Below, piece after piece: positions 16,328 to 24,791 of a stretch of DNA of 64,000 nucleotides. The translations under genes were made by a program, and so were the position numbers. Every line of letters starts with the position of its first letter. The stretch's first letter is position 1. Where the stretch lies: contig NZ_OLMV01000002.1 in NCBI RefSeq assembly GCF_900292075.1, forward strand, positions 124,001 through 188,000, read 5' to 3'. The notes below the pieces were generated by a model. That model searched no databases, was not told where the DNA came from, and saw nothing but the letters and a program-made list of their open reading frames with translations. This DNA comes from Microbacterium timonense. GTDB taxonomy: Bacteria; Actinomycetota; Actinomycetes; Actinomycetales; Microbacteriaceae.

Positions 16328-17968
16328 TCACCGAGGAGCGCCGAACGCGTCGAAGAAGCGATCGCGGAAGGCATCCATGCGCCAGATCGGTGCGACATGG
16401 TCGGGGCGCAATCCGGGTCGCCACCGCCAGCCGGCGATCGCATCGAACACCGCCGGATCCTTCGCGATGATGCTGACCGGCACGTCGTGGCCGGCGCCTT
16501 CTCCGCTGACGATCGCCGACGGCTGGTGGTCGCCGAGTGCGATCACGACGAGGTCGGGATCGTCGACGTTCTCCAGGAAGGACAGGAGCGAGCCCAGCGA
16601 GTACTCGATCGAGCGGCCGTAGGAGCGCTGAACCTGGCGCGGGTCCTTCCACACCTCCGCGGCCGGCTCGCCGGCCTTCGGCTGCCCGTCGTACACCCGC
16701 CCGTCGCCCGCCTGGTCCCACGGGACCAGTTGCGGCAACGGCGCCCACGGCGTGTGAGACGAGACGAGGTCGATCTCGGCCATGACCGGCGAAGCGGATG
16801 GGACGAGCACCTCGTCGGCGAAGTGCTTCAGCGTGTACTGATCGGGGACGCGGGCATAGCTGAACGCGGGCCCGCGGTAGCCGACGTTCGTGCCGTCCAG
16901 CAGCGTGTCGTAGTGGTAGAACGACGAGCCGACGTCCCAGGGCCGCCGATTCGACGGCACATCGCTGACCGTGCGCCACCCGGCCTCACCGAACGCGGCG
17001 GCCAGGGTCAGCCTGTCGCTGCGGACGACCAGGTCGTAGACCGCCTGCGAGTCGACCCAGATCCCGCTCTGCAGCGTCGCGTGCGCGAGCCAGCTCACCC
17101 CGCCGAACGTCGGCGAGGTCAGCCATGCGCTCCGGGTGCGGTAGCCCTCGGCGGCGAGCATCTCGTCGCCGCGGGCGAGCACCTCGCGGACGCCCGCAGA
17201 GAAGCGCGACTCATCGAGCGCGACCCGGCCGTAGCTTTCGACGAAGACGATCACGATGTGCTTGCCCGCCAGCCTCGAGACCAGCTGCGTGGCCGGCACT
17301 CCGGCGAAGCGGTCCGCCGCGATCTCGCGGGCGACGGCCGCTCGTGTCTGCAGTGCCGCCACGGTCCGCGATACGGCGGAGCCGACGGAGCTGGTGGATG
17401 CCGCGGCCGCGACCGGGTCGGCGACGCCGAGCGGGGTCGCGACGGCGGCCGCGACGATCCACGCGGCCGTGACCGCGGCGAGCGCGCGGCGACCCGATTC
17501 CCCACGGCTGCGGATCAGACGGTCCACCCGCATCGCCGCCCACGCGACGGCCGCCGAGGCGCCGACCACGGCTGCGCCCGCGGCGGTGAACAGACCGCTG
17601 GCCGGCAGCGCCCCGATCGCCGCCGCGACGACCCCGTAGGCGTCCCCCAGCTGCAGCCAGTCCAGCGGCACGAAGTGGATGCCGAGCGCCGACTGATAGC
17701 CGCGGTCGATCCCCGCGAGGAGGATGGCGATGCCGACGAAGCCGCCGAAGAGCGTCGCGAGCACGAGGCGCGGCACCCGCCACGGGGTCAGTGTCAGCAG
17801 GAGCAGGATCACAAGGGACTCCACCGGGAGGCGCACTAGCTCGGCGACGGAGCCCGAGGCGAGGGCGCCCGGGATGGACGGCACCACGAGCAGGATCGCC
17901 ACGGCCAGTCCCACCGCGGCGCGCGGACGCCACCGGCCGCGCCGCTGGTCACCGGGCACGCCGCTCAC
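16328..17968 (-). CDS. Membrane-anchored LTA-synthase/sulfatase-superfamily enzyme
   Basis: This 546-residue protein has about five N-terminal membrane spans (residues 15-215) and an extracellular alkaline-phosphatase-superfamily domain. The domain shows IVIVFVESYGRVALDES (metal-binding Glu region), SPTFGGVSWLAHATLQSG with the likely nucleophile Thr/Ser, and LGDHQPSA with metal-binding Asp and His. There is no C/S-x-P-x-R formylglycine signature, so it is more like a lipoteichoic-acid-synthase or phosphoglycerol/phosphoethanolamine transferase than a sulfatase. The GTG start overlaps the RibD-type gene stop (GTGA). It is the last gene of the seven-gene operon and probably decorates an envelope glycolipid. 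Confidence 0.75.
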   Translation of the reverse strand: MSGVPGDQRRGRWRPRAAVGLAVAILLVVPSIPGALASGSVAELVRLPVESLVILLLLTLTPWRVPRLVLATLFGGFVGIAILLAGIDRGYQSALGIHFVPLDWLQLGDAYGVVAAAIGALPASGLFTAAGAAVVGASAAVAWAAMRVDRLIRSRGESGRRALAAVTAAWIVAAAVATPLGVADPVAAAASTSSVGSAVSRTVAALQTRAAVAREIAADRFAGVPATQLVSRLAGKHIVIVFVESYGRVALDESRFSAGVREVLARGDEMLAAEGYRTRSAWLTSPTFGGVSWLAHATLQSGIWVDSQAVYDLVVRSDRLTLAAAFGEAGWRTVSDVPSNRRPWDVGSSFYHYDTLLDGTNVGYRGPAFSYARVPDQYTLKHFADEVLVPSASPVMAEIDLVSSHTPWAPLPQLVPWDQAGDGRVYDGQPKAGEPAAEVWKDPRQVQRSYGRSIEYSLGSLLSFLENVDDPDLVVIALGDHQPSAIVSGEGAGHDVPVSIIAKDPAVFDAIAGWRWRPGLRPDHVAPIWRMDAFRDRFFDAFGAPR

Positions 17969-18720
17969 CGACCGCTGGGAGTGACGGCCTCCGCTCGTGC
18001 CGAGGCCTGGCGCCCATCGGTGTCGAGCATGCCGAACCGGTCGGAGAGCGCGTAGCGCAGCAGCACGACGTCGCCGATCTGATGGCTCTCCGCGAGATGC
18101 GCGCGGCGGGCGGCCGTCCACGGGTAGTTGCCCGGCCCTACGACGCGCGGGGCGCGGGTCTCGCCCACGAAGAAGGGCGCGACGACCAGGTGCATCTCGT
18201 CGACGAGATCGGCGCACAGGAATTGCGTCAGGATCGTGCCGCCGCCTTCCACCATGAGGCTGCGGACGCCGTAGTTCTCACCGAGGTGGTCCAGCAGTGC
18301 GCTCATGGTGACGCAGTCGTCTCCGAGTCCGACGACGCCGGCACGCCCGGCCAGCCGCTCTCGAAGCGCCGCCTCACGCTCCCGAGGGCAGTACACCACC
18401 CGCGCGCCGTCGCCGGTCACGAAGAACGCTGCATCCGCAGACAGGTCGCCGCTCGCCGTGACTGTCACCTTCATGGGCGACTCGGCGCGCCCGGCTGCCC
18501 GCCGGAGGGCGCGGCGGTCCGCGTCGCGCACCAGCAGACGGGGGTTGTCGCGGCGCACGGTCGAGGCCCCCACCATGATCGCGTCGTGATCGGCGCGGAC
18601 CGCATCGACCCGGTCCAGGTCGGCCGCGTTGGACATCGCGAGCCGGTGCGGCTCGGCGCTGTCGAGGTAGCCGTCGATCGACATCGCGCAGCTGAGGGTG
18701 ACGTACGGTCGCTGGCTCAT
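17965..18720 (-). CDS. RibD C-terminal-type reductase (dihydrofolate-reductase fold)
   Basis: The 251-residue protein is a stand-alone RibD_C/DHFR-fold reductase. It begins RPYVTLSCAMSIDGYLD and contains ADHDAIMVGASTVRRDNPRL, SLMVEGGGTILTQFL and ADLVDEMHLVVAPFFVG, the conserved NADPH and substrate elements of 2,5-diamino-6-(ribosylamino)pyrimidinone reductases. The zinc deaminase half of RibD is absent, so it is not a complete riboflavin enzyme. It overlaps both neighbours by 4 bases. In this operon it probably reduces a pyrimidine or pterin-like intermediate of a specialised pathway; housekeeping riboflavin synthesis is less likely because no rib genes are nearby. Confidence 0.82.
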   Translation of the reverse strand: MSQRPYVTLSCAMSIDGYLDSAEPHRLAMSNAADLDRVDAVRADHDAIMVGASTVRRDNPRLLVRDADRRALRRAAGRAESPMKVTVTASGDLSADAAFFVTGDGARVVYCPREREAALRERLAGRAGVVGLGDDCVTMSALLDHLGENYGVRSLMVEGGGTILTQFLCADLVDEMHLVVAPFFVGETRAPRVVGPGNYPWTAARRAHLAESHQIGDVVLLRYALSDRFGMLDTDGRQASARAEAVTPSGR

Positions 18721-19670
18721 CCGGATCTCCTGCTCCCGATCATGCCCCTCGGGGGCACGCGGCGGAAGCGCTCCCGCAGCAGGACGAGTGCGCCGGGCGC
18801 GACGGCGACGAGCGTCAGCACTCCGAACGCTGTCGAGACGGCCAGGCCGGCGGCCGCGCCCAGACCCATGAGGGCGAACGCGGATGCGGAGACGGCCTCG
18901 CGCGGCCCCCACCCTGCCACGTTCAGCGGAAGAGCGGAGGCGGCCAGCACGATCAGCGCCGCGATGCCCAAGACTCGGGGGTCGGTGTGCAATCCCGCCG
19001 CGACACCGGCCACGACGAACGTGGCCGCGTGGGCCGCCACGACGACCGTCGAGGCCACGGCGATCGCCACCATCCGCCGCGGCGAGGCGAGCACGGGTCG
19101 CAGGATCCGGTACTCCCGTCGCAGCAGGTCCCGCCCACGGCGCGACGCGGCGACGACGCCGACGGCGAGGGCGGTGAGCGCGGTCGCGACAGCGGTGACC
19201 GCGGCCAGCGGCGCCAGCGGTGAGGTGAGCCCGAGCGGCAGCAGCACGGCGAGCGTGAGCGCCAGCTGCACCAGCTGACCGGCGATGCGTTCGGCAGCGA
19301 CGGCCCGGGCGGCCATGTCGAGGCGGTCCTGGCGCCGTCCGTGCGCGACGGCGCGATGCACGTCCCCCACGACACCGCCCGGCAGCACGACGTTGAGGAA
19401 CTGCGAGCGGTAGTACGCCCCGAACGCCTCGTGCCACCGCAGCGGCAGCCCGAACCCGCACGAGACCACCCGCCACCGCCAGGCGGCGGCCGCCGTGGCG
19501 GCAGCGGTGAGCGCGAGCGCCGCGGCGACGGCTGCGGGCGACACGGCGCTGAGTCCGTTCAGGAACGATCCCACGCCCACGACCGCGATCGTGGCCCCCA
19601 CCACCACGACGGCCGCGATGACGCGTGCGCCGGAGCGCACGCCCGCAGGCACGGCGCTCAGCGCGGCCAT
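18717..19670 (-). CDS. LPG-synthase-TM/flippase-like integral membrane protein
   Basis: The 317-residue protein has about eight hydrophobic spans and the family block AYYRSQFLNVVLPGGVVGDVHRAV (around residues 75-98). That block is characteristic of the lysylphosphatidylglycerol-synthase transmembrane domain family (UPF0104). It lacks the soluble aminoacyltransferase domain, as do many family members in glycolipid loci that are thought to move lipid-linked intermediates across the membrane. The start ATG 19670 overlaps the methyltransferase end by 13 bases. Its place in an operon with a glycosyltransferase supports a flippase or lipid-handling role, which remains inferred. Confidence 0.78.
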   Translation of the reverse strand: MAALSAVPAGVRSGARVIAAVVVVGATIAVVGVGSFLNGLSAVSPAAVAAALALTAAATAAAAWRWRVVSCGFGLPLRWHEAFGAYYRSQFLNVVLPGGVVGDVHRAVAHGRRQDRLDMAARAVAAERIAGQLVQLALTLAVLLPLGLTSPLAPLAAVTAVATALTALAVGVVAASRRGRDLLRREYRILRPVLASPRRMVAIAVASTVVVAAHAATFVVAGVAAGLHTDPRVLGIAALIVLAASALPLNVAGWGPREAVSASAFALMGLGAAAGLAVSTAFGVLTLVAVAPGALVLLRERFRRVPPRGMIGSRRSG

Positions 19671-20485
19671 GTCAGCAGGTCCTGGTGGGCGACGTCCACC
19701 CGGAGGCGGCCGGCGGTGAGCTGCGAGCGACCGCGACGTCGGAAATCCTCGGCTGCCGGGGCGAGCTCTGGGCGCTGCTCCACGGCCGCGTCGACCCAGC
19801 CGTCCAGCCATTCCCCGACGAGCGCGCTGTGCTGCCGGCCCAGACGCCAGGGGGTCGCCGCGGTGCGGACGTTCCAGCCCGCGTCGCGGAAGAGATCTGC
19901 GACGACGCCCACGGCATCGGGCCCCAGCATCCGTCGTCCGTCAGCGTCGCGCCGCTGATGATCGTTGAAGGCGCGGGCGATCGCCGACTCGACGACCTCG
20001 TCGTCGGATGGCCGCAGCCGCACCTCGCCGGTCACCGAGAGCGAGAACAGCGCGGGCGCGCCGGCCGAGAGGCAGGCGCGCACGATGCGCTCCGCCTCCT
20101 CGCCGGTGACGACGTCGAGGAGGGCGGATGCCGTGACCGCGGAGGCGCCGTGGAACGCGTCGGCGGGCAGCTCGGCGAGGTCCTCCACGACGACCTCGGA
20201 GAGGATCGGCGCACCGGTCGCGTCGACGGCGGGCGCGAGGTCGACGTGCTGGAGGATGCCGGCATCGCCGTCGCGCAGCACCCAACGCTGAGGTCCCGGC
20301 AGCCGCGGCGCCAGCCACCGGGTCATCGAGCCTGTTCCCGCCCCGAGATCATGCATCACGATCGGCGCGGGCGAGCGCCGGAGGATCCGCCCCAGCCGCT
20401 GCGCCAGCTCGGCCGACCGCGCCGCATCGTCAGCCGGTGCCCGCAACGCCAGCCATCCCGCGGTCGCCGTCGAGATCGAGCTCAT
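19658..20485 (-). CDS. SAM-dependent class I methyltransferase
   Basis: The 275-residue protein has a class I methyltransferase core: motif I VMHDLGAGTGSMTRW (about residues 43-57), an acidic loop LRDGDAGILQ (motif II region), LSEVVVEDLAEL and a post-core AVTASALLDVV. Its C-terminal tail (RRRGRSQLTAGRLRV DVAHQD) looks like the substrate-recognition part and is not diagnostic. It is coupled by ATGA to the glycosyltransferase gene upstream and overlaps the membrane protein gene downstream. The acceptor is unknown; an O- or N-methylated pterin-like or sugar product would fit the neighbours. Confidence 0.78.
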   Translation of the reverse strand: MSSISTATAGWLALRAPADDAARSAELAQRLGRILRRSPAPIVMHDLGAGTGSMTRWLAPRLPGPQRWVLRDGDAGILQHVDLAPAVDATGAPILSEVVVEDLAELPADAFHGASAVTASALLDVVTGEEAERIVRACLSAGAPALFSLSVTGEVRLRPSDDEVVESAIARAFNDHQRRDADGRRMLGPDAVGVVADLFRDAGWNVRTAATPWRLGRQHSALVGEWLDGWVDAAVEQRPELAPAAEDFRRRGRSQLTAGRLRVDVAHQDLLTWPR

Positions 20486-21498
20486 GCCGCCTCCAGTGTC
20501 CGCGCCACCTGAAGCACCGCATCCGCCCACGTCGGCAGCTCCTCGCGCGCGGCCAGCGCCTCATCGCGCAGGCGGGCGCGCAGCGCCGGATCCGTCAGCC
20601 AGTCGCGCAGGGCCCCGGCAAGCGCCGTCGCATCACCCGCGGGCACCACCCGTCCGCCGCCGGCGGCGAGCGCGTACGGGATGCCGCCGACGTCGGCGCC
20701 GATCACCGGGAGCCCGTGCGCCCGGGCCTCGGCGATCGCCATGCCGGCGCTCTCCACGCGCGACGGCGCGACGAGCACGGCGCTGCGCCGATACGCGTCG
20801 GCGAGCGCCTCCCCGCCGAGCGCTCCCACGAACCTCACCCGGTCGCCCAGCGCCGCGGCCGCGTGCCTGACGGCCGCGGCGTACTCGGGGTACGCCTGGG
20901 TCGAGCCGACGATGGTGCACGTCCACGGCTGGTCCCCGAGCGCAGCCAGGGCCGCGAGCAGCGTGTCCTGGCCCTTGTGCGGAGCGACCACTCCGACGCA
21001 CAGCAGCGCACTCGGGTCCCGTGGTGCCGCGGGTTCCGGCGGGAGGTGGACGCCCGGAGCCGCGACGGTGATGCGATCCGCGTCGGTCAGGCGACGCCGG
21101 ACCAGCTCCTCGGCGGTCCACCGCCCGGTCACGATGAGGCGGTGCGCCGCGCGCACGGCGCGGCGCTCGGCCTCGGCTGCGGCATCCGTCACGTCCGGGA
21201 AGGCGGCGGCGACCATGTGAGCGAGCAGCACGACAGTCATGCGGCTCGCCGCCGCTTCGACCGCGGCCGGCGCCCAGCCCGCGACGAGTCCGTCGATGAG
21301 CACGAGCATGTCATCGGGCAGTCGGTCCAGGACGGATGACGCCTCTCCGCCGTCGGCGATGCCCGCCGCGACCACGACCCAGCCGTGGCCCGGCAGCCCG
21401 TCGCGGATGTGCCGGTCGTACACGTTCCCCCCGCTGACTCGACGCGGGTCGTCCACGTCCGCGGGAAGCAGGAAGCGCACCGACCGGCCGCTCGTCAC
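20482..21498 (-). CDS. Glycosyltransferase family 4 (GT-B)
   Basis: This 338-residue retaining-type GT-B enzyme has the usual GT4 C-terminal donor site: [20 protein letters not shown] (about residues 166-185), then [17 protein letters not shown] and the E-x7-E-like block [19 protein letters not shown], followed by GGIPYAL. The N-terminal half starts [21 protein letters not shown], a pattern of acceptor-binding GT4 domains. The GTG start overlaps the pterin-synthase-like gene stop by 4 bases. It probably glycosylates the product of this operon using a nucleotide sugar; donor and acceptor are not identifiable. Confidence 0.85.
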   Translation of the reverse strand: MTSGRSVRFLLPADVDDPRRVSGGNVYDRHIRDGLPGHGWVVVAAGIADGGEASSVLDRLPDDMLVLIDGLVAGWAPAAVEAAASRMTVVLLAHMVAAAFPDVTDAAAEAERRAVRAAHRLIVTGRWTAEELVRRRLTDADRITVAAPGVHLPPEPAAPRDPSALLCVGVVAPHKGQDTLLAALAALGDQPWTCTIVGSTQAYPEYAAAVRHAAAALGDRVRFVGALGGEALADAYRRSAVLVAPSRVESAGMAIAEARAHGLPVIGADVGGIPYALAAGGGRVVPAGDATALAGALRDWLTDPALRARLRDEALAAREELPTWADAVLQVARTLEAA

Positions 21499-21890
21499 AA
21501 CGTCACCTCGTACGACGCCCAAGCGACGTGCGACTCGTGCAGGGTCACCGTGATCCCCGTGAGTGACGGATCGCCGAGCGCACCCTCTCGCACGCGCGCG
21601 GCCAGACGGTCGCCGATGATCTGGCACAGCCGCTCGGTGGTCGTGTTCACCCCCTGCAGGTCCGGCTCATCGTCGAGGTTGCGGTACGACAGCCCGCCGA
21701 CGATCTCGCGAAGGGCGTCGCCGGCGCGGCCGATGTCGACGACGAGACCGTCGGCATCCAGGTCCGCGGCCCGGAAGGTGGCGTCGACGACGAACGTCGC
21801 GCCGTGCAGGTTCTGTGCCGGCCCGAACACCGCCCCGCGCAGGCTGTGGGCGATCATGAGGTGGTCACGCACGGTCAGCGTGAAGGTCAT
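21495..21890 (-). CDS. 6-pyruvoyltetrahydropterin synthase/QueD-family protein with altered active site
   Basis: This 131-residue protein has the T-fold of the PTPS/QueD family: IAHSLRG near the start (His15), LHGATF (His29), [34 protein letters not shown] and [12 protein letters not shown] at the end. Canonical members bind zinc with three His, the last two in HGH, and use a catalytic Cys near them. Here HGH is HGA (Ala31) and no Cys lies between His15 and His29. It may therefore not carry out the standard 7,8-dihydroneopterin triphosphate reaction. It sits between a glycosyltransferase and an MDR dehydrogenase with 4-base overlaps on both sides, so it is clearly part of the operon. Confidence 0.82.
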   Translation of the reverse strand: MTFTLTVRDHLMIAHSLRGAVFGPAQNLHGATFVVDATFRAADLDADGLVVDIGRAGDALREIVGGLSYRNLDDEPDLQGVNTTTERLCQIIGDRLAARVREGALGDPSLTGITVTLHESHVAWASYEVTL

Positions 21891-22948
21891 GCGGTCTCCT
21901 TCGGCTCGGGCGGCGTCGTGTCGGCGTCACTCCAGTCGATCGTGTGGCACAGGACATCGGCTGTACCCTCGGCGAGGGCCGCGGCGATCTCGGGCAGGTC
22001 GCGCCACGACGACGTGCCACCCAGCAGCGCGTCGTACGCCGGGTCCGCGAGCAGGCGCAGCGCGAGTGCCAGCCGCTCGGCGGTGGTGCGCGCCGCTCGG
22101 CGGGCCGGGGCGACCGCACCGACCTGACTTGACCTGATGGTCAGCCGCCGCGCGTGGAAATCCGCGCCCAATTCGAGCGGGACGGCGCGGCTTCCGTACC
22201 AGCTGGCGACCACCACCTCGCCGTCGGCGGGTGCTGACCGCAGAGCGTACTGCAGCCCGGCAGCGGTGCCGCTGGCCTCGATGACCACGTCTGCCGTGAG
22301 GGGATCGTCCGGCGTCGCGAACTGCAGCCCGAGCGTCGCCGCGGTCTGCGCCCGCGCCGGGTCCACGTCCACGACCGTGACCGCGACACCGGGCATGCCC
22401 TGCGCCAGCCGGCCGATGGCGCAGCCGATCATGCCCGCGCCCATGACGACGACGTGGTCCCCGATCATCGGCCTCGCGTCCCACAGGACGTTGACAGCGG
22501 TCTCCACGGCGCCGGCGAGCACCGCGCGCCGCGCGGGCACATCCGGGGGAAGCGGCTGCAGGAGCGCCGCCGGCACGACTGATCGCGACTGGTGCGGCAG
22601 CAGGCCGAAGACCGTGCGACCCCGCAGCCCTTCTGGACCGTCCTCGACTTCACCGACGTTGAGATAGCCGTATTTCACGGGGAAGGGGAAGTCGCCACCC
22701 TGGAACGGTGCGCGCATGCGGTCCCGCTCCGATGCGGGCACCTCGCCGCGCGCGACGATCGTCTCCGTCCCCCTGCTGACGCCGGTCCACAGCGTGCGCA
22801 CGGTGGCTTCCGCCTCTGCGGGCGACGGCAGCGGCTCTGCGCGGAACTCCCCCTGCCCGGGGCCGGTCAGCCACCAGGCGATCGCGGCATCCGGAACCTC
22901 ATGCTGAACCCCCGCGGGTACCTGCGTCGTGTTCCTGGTGTCCGCCAT
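21887..22948 (-). CDS. Zinc-less medium-chain dehydrogenase (BchC-like MDR)
   Basis: The 353-residue protein has a GroES-like N-terminal domain and a Rossmann domain with [17 protein letters not shown] (about residues 166-182) and the acidic [11 protein letters not shown] after strand 2. The N-terminal segment [17 protein letters not shown] resembles the tGxSxGTE pattern of BchC-type MDR proteins. The catalytic-zinc Cys/His ligands and the four-Cys structural lobe are absent. It therefore likely oxidises a substrate by a non-zinc mechanism. It is the first gene of the seven-gene operon, and its start is only 20 bases from the divergent phosphatidyltransferase start. Confidence 0.8.
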   Translation of the reverse strand: MADTRNTTQVPAGVQHEVPDAAIAWWLTGPGQGEFRAEPLPSPAEAEATVRTLWTGVSRGTETIVARGEVPASERDRMRAPFQGGDFPFPVKYGYLNVGEVEDGPEGLRGRTVFGLLPHQSRSVVPAALLQPLPPDVPARRAVLAGAVETAVNVLWDARPMIGDHVVVMGAGMIGCAIGRLAQGMPGVAVTVVDVDPARAQTAATLGLQFATPDDPLTADVVIEASGTAAGLQYALRSAPADGEVVVASWYGSRAVPLELGADFHARRLTIRSSQVGAVAPARRAARTTAERLALALRLLADPAYDALLGGTSSWRDLPEIAAALAEGTADVLCHTIDWSDADTTPPEPKETA

Positions 22949-22968
22949 GAGGAATACACGGAGCGCGC

Positions 22969-23718
22969 ATGGGAAAAGTTCAGTGGATGCCGTGGTGGTG
23001 GGCTGCGTCGGGAGGCGCGGCGCTGGCGGCGCTGGGCGTCGTATGGCCCTTGGCGCCGGCGGGGTGGGTGGCCGGCGCCGGCTATCTGGTGATCTCGGCC
23101 GGTTTGCTCTCGCGCGGGCTGCGCGAGACCCGTTCGTCGCGGTTCGGCCCCGCGAACGCGGTCACGGCGACGCGATCGGTGCTCGTCGGTCTGGTGACGG
23201 CGATCGTGGTGGGATCGCTGTGGGCCCCTGCGCCGACGCTGCTGCTGGTCGCACTGGCGGCATGCGCGCTCATCCTCGACGGCGTGGACGGCTCCGTCGC
23301 CCGGCGCACCGGCAGCCAGAGCGAGCTGGGAGCGCGGTTCGACATGGAGGTCGACGCCTTCCTCCTCCTGATGCTGAGCCTCTACGACGTGCGCTTCGTC
23401 GGCTGGTGGGTGCTGTCGATCGGGCTGATGCGCTATGCGTTCGTCGTCGCCGGATCCGTGCTGCCATGGATGCGCCGCACGCTGCCGCCTCGCTACTGGC
23501 GCAAGGTCGTGACGGCGGCGTGCGGCATCGCGCTCACCGTCGTCGCCGCCGAGGTGCTGCCCGCGGCGGCGGACCTGCTCGTGGCCGGGGCGGCCCTTCT
23601 CCTGCTGGTCGAGTCGTTCGGCCGGGACGTCATCTGGCTCGCCCGGATGAACCGCGCCGACGCCCGGCTCGTTTCCCTGAAGAAGGCGTCGTCCTCACCT
23701 CAGGAAGAGAGCAGGTAG
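22969..23718 (+). CDS. CDP-alcohol phosphatidyltransferase family protein
   Basis: This 249-residue membrane enzyme carries the complete family signature D-x2-D-G-x2-A-R-x8-G-x3-D-x3-D, here DGVDGSVARR followed by GARFDMEVD (Asp104, Asp107, Asp125, Asp129). It also has about six hydrophobic spans. Such enzymes transfer a phospho-alcohol from a CDP-activated donor to an alcohol acceptor at the cytoplasmic face of the membrane. It is divergent from the dehydrogenase gene with a 20-base gap, so the two promoters must overlap. It is probably co-regulated with the operon at 16328-22948, perhaps making its lipid or polyol-phosphate part. Confidence 0.88.
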   Translation: MGKVQWMPWWWAASGGAALAALGVVWPLAPAGWVAGAGYLVISAGLLSRGLRETRSSRFGPANAVTATRSVLVGLVTAIVVGSLWAPAPTLLLVALAACALILDGVDGSVARRTGSQSELGARFDMEVDAFLLLMLSLYDVRFVGWWVLSIGLMRYAFVVAGSVLPWMRRTLPPRYWRKVVTAACGIALTVVAAEVLPAAADLLVAGAALLLLVESFGRDVIWLARMNRADARLVSLKKASSSPQEESR

Positions 23719-23722
23719 CACC

Positions 23723-24151
23723 ATGACCGGGACATCGCACGACTCCACCACCGGCACCAGCACGCGCACGCTCTGGGTGATGCGCATCCTCAGCGCTCTG
23801 GCGCTGGTGGCGGCAGGCGGCATCCACCTCTTCCTCGTGTTCAACGGGGTGGGCGGCATCCTCGGCGTGCTGTTCGTGCTCAACGCGATCGCCGCACTGG
23901 TCCTCGCGGTGGGGATGCTCGTGCTGCACGGCAGGCTTCTGCAGGTGGCGACCGTGCTCAGCCTGCTGTTCCTCATCGCGACTCTGCTCGCCCTGATCCT
24001 CGCCCTGACCGTCGGCCTCTTCGGGATCACCGAGACGTGGGACTTCACCCTGGTGCCCGAGACGGTGATCGTCGAGTCCATCGGCATCGTCATCCTCGCG
24101 ATCACCACCGTGCTCGTGCTGCGACGGGCGCCGGCCGGCCACGCACGGTGA
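23723..24151 (+). CDS. Small four-helix membrane protein, unknown function
   Basis: This 142-residue protein has a 16-residue Ser/Thr-rich cytoplasmic start (MTGTSHDSTTGTSTRT) and four hydrophobic helices (about 19-40, 44-66, 72-98, 108-130) with a short basic tail RRAPAGHAR. No catalytic motif is visible. It begins 4 bases after the phosphatidyltransferase stop, so it is likely in the same transcript. I do not recognise a named family. Confidence 0.65.
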   Translation: MTGTSHDSTTGTSTRTLWVMRILSALALVAAGGIHLFLVFNGVGGILGVLFVLNAIAALVLAVGMLVLHGRLLQVATVLSLLFLIATLLALILALTVGLFGITETWDFTLVPETVIVESIGIVILAITTVLVLRRAPAGHAR

Positions 24152-24158
24152 CGCCGGC

Positions 24159-24392
24159 TCAATCCCAGGCGGCCACCAGCATCCAGTGGTCATCGACCTC
24201 CTCGACGTCCATCACACGCGTGCGGTGATCCACGTCGCTGCGGGCGGTGAACCGCCAACTCTGGAAGAGCCGGCCCCCGTCGGAGCGGGTCGGCGTGTCG
24301 ATGACCCGCCAGCGCTCACCCTCGACGACGAGGCGAGCGGGACGGCCGTGCTCACACCAGACCTGAACATCTTGCCGGAGTGACAGTCGCAT
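24159..24392 (-). CDS. Small SOS-boxed protein, DUF6504-like
   Basis: This 77-residue soluble protein contains DVQVWCEHGRPARLVVEGERW and RVIDTPT, then three tryptophans, and ends DDHWMLVAAWD. The 'GRP-x-x-hydrophobic-EGERWRV' block resembles the small DUF6504 proteins that accompany ImuB-type mutagenesis genes in actinobacteria, but the match is by eye. A near-consensus LexA box lies 16 bases upstream of the ATG, which supports DNA-damage regulation. It is convergent with the small membrane protein. No imuB or dnaE2 is in the window. Confidence 0.6.
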   Translation of the reverse strand: MRLSLRQDVQVWCEHGRPARLVVEGERWRVIDTPTRSDGGRLFQSWRFTARSDVDHRTRVMDVEEVDDHWMLVAAWD

Positions 24393-24407
24393 AGCGCCTC
24401 GCCTTCA

Positions 24408-24423
24408 TCGAATCTATGTTCGA
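24408..24423 (-). promoter_or_regulatory. LexA (SOS) box
   Basis: TCGAATCTATGTTCGA matches the mycobacterial/actinobacterial LexA consensus TCGAAC-N4-GTTCGA with one change (C to T in the left half). It lies 16 bases upstream of the 77-residue gene's start, overlapping its probable promoter. Confidence 0.72.
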
Positions 24424-24465
24424 TGCTAGAACGCGCTGCGGCTTCGCGCAATGTGTTGCCGAGGA

Positions 24466-24675
24466 TCAGGCGGAACGCTCGGCCTGCGCGCCCGCGGCGG
24501 GCGGGACGGCAGCGAGGTGGATGGCCGCCACGCCATCGCGGAGCGCGCCCACGGGGGTCTCGACCGTCTCGTACTGTGACGTGAACCCGTTCTCGTCGAC
24601 CACCGTGATGGTCACCAGCACATTGCCTCGTCGCGGCAGCCGTGACGAGGTTCGCGCGAAACGCTTGGTCTTCAT
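24466..24675 (-). CDS. Small hypothetical protein (69 aa)
   Basis: The start MKTKRFARTSSRLP is preceded by a good GGAGG. The middle reads GNVLVTITVVDENG then FTSQYETVETPVGALRDGVAA, and the tail is Ala/Pro-rich. It looks like a small beta-sheet domain with a basic N-terminus. I recognise no family. It lies upstream of the SOS-boxed gene on the same strand, but the LexA box separates them, so they need not be co-transcribed. Confidence 0.5.
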   Translation of the reverse strand: MKTKRFARTSSRLPRRGNVLVTITVVDENGFTSQYETVETPVGALRDGVAAIHLAAVPPAAGAQAERSA

Positions 24676-24791
24676 GCACCCTCCGGTCCCCCACCGTAGC
24701 GAGCAGCGCCGACATCGCGGCGAAGCGGCACGCGGACAGCCGCATCCGGCAGCGGCATCCGGCGCCGCCCTCGGGATGCCGCATCCGCTGT

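Noticed and set aside
16328..17968. Classical sulfatase
   Set aside because: The enzyme lacks the C/S-x-P-x-R formylglycine motif; the Glu, Thr/Ser and Asp-His metal sites fit LTA-synthase-like transferases better.
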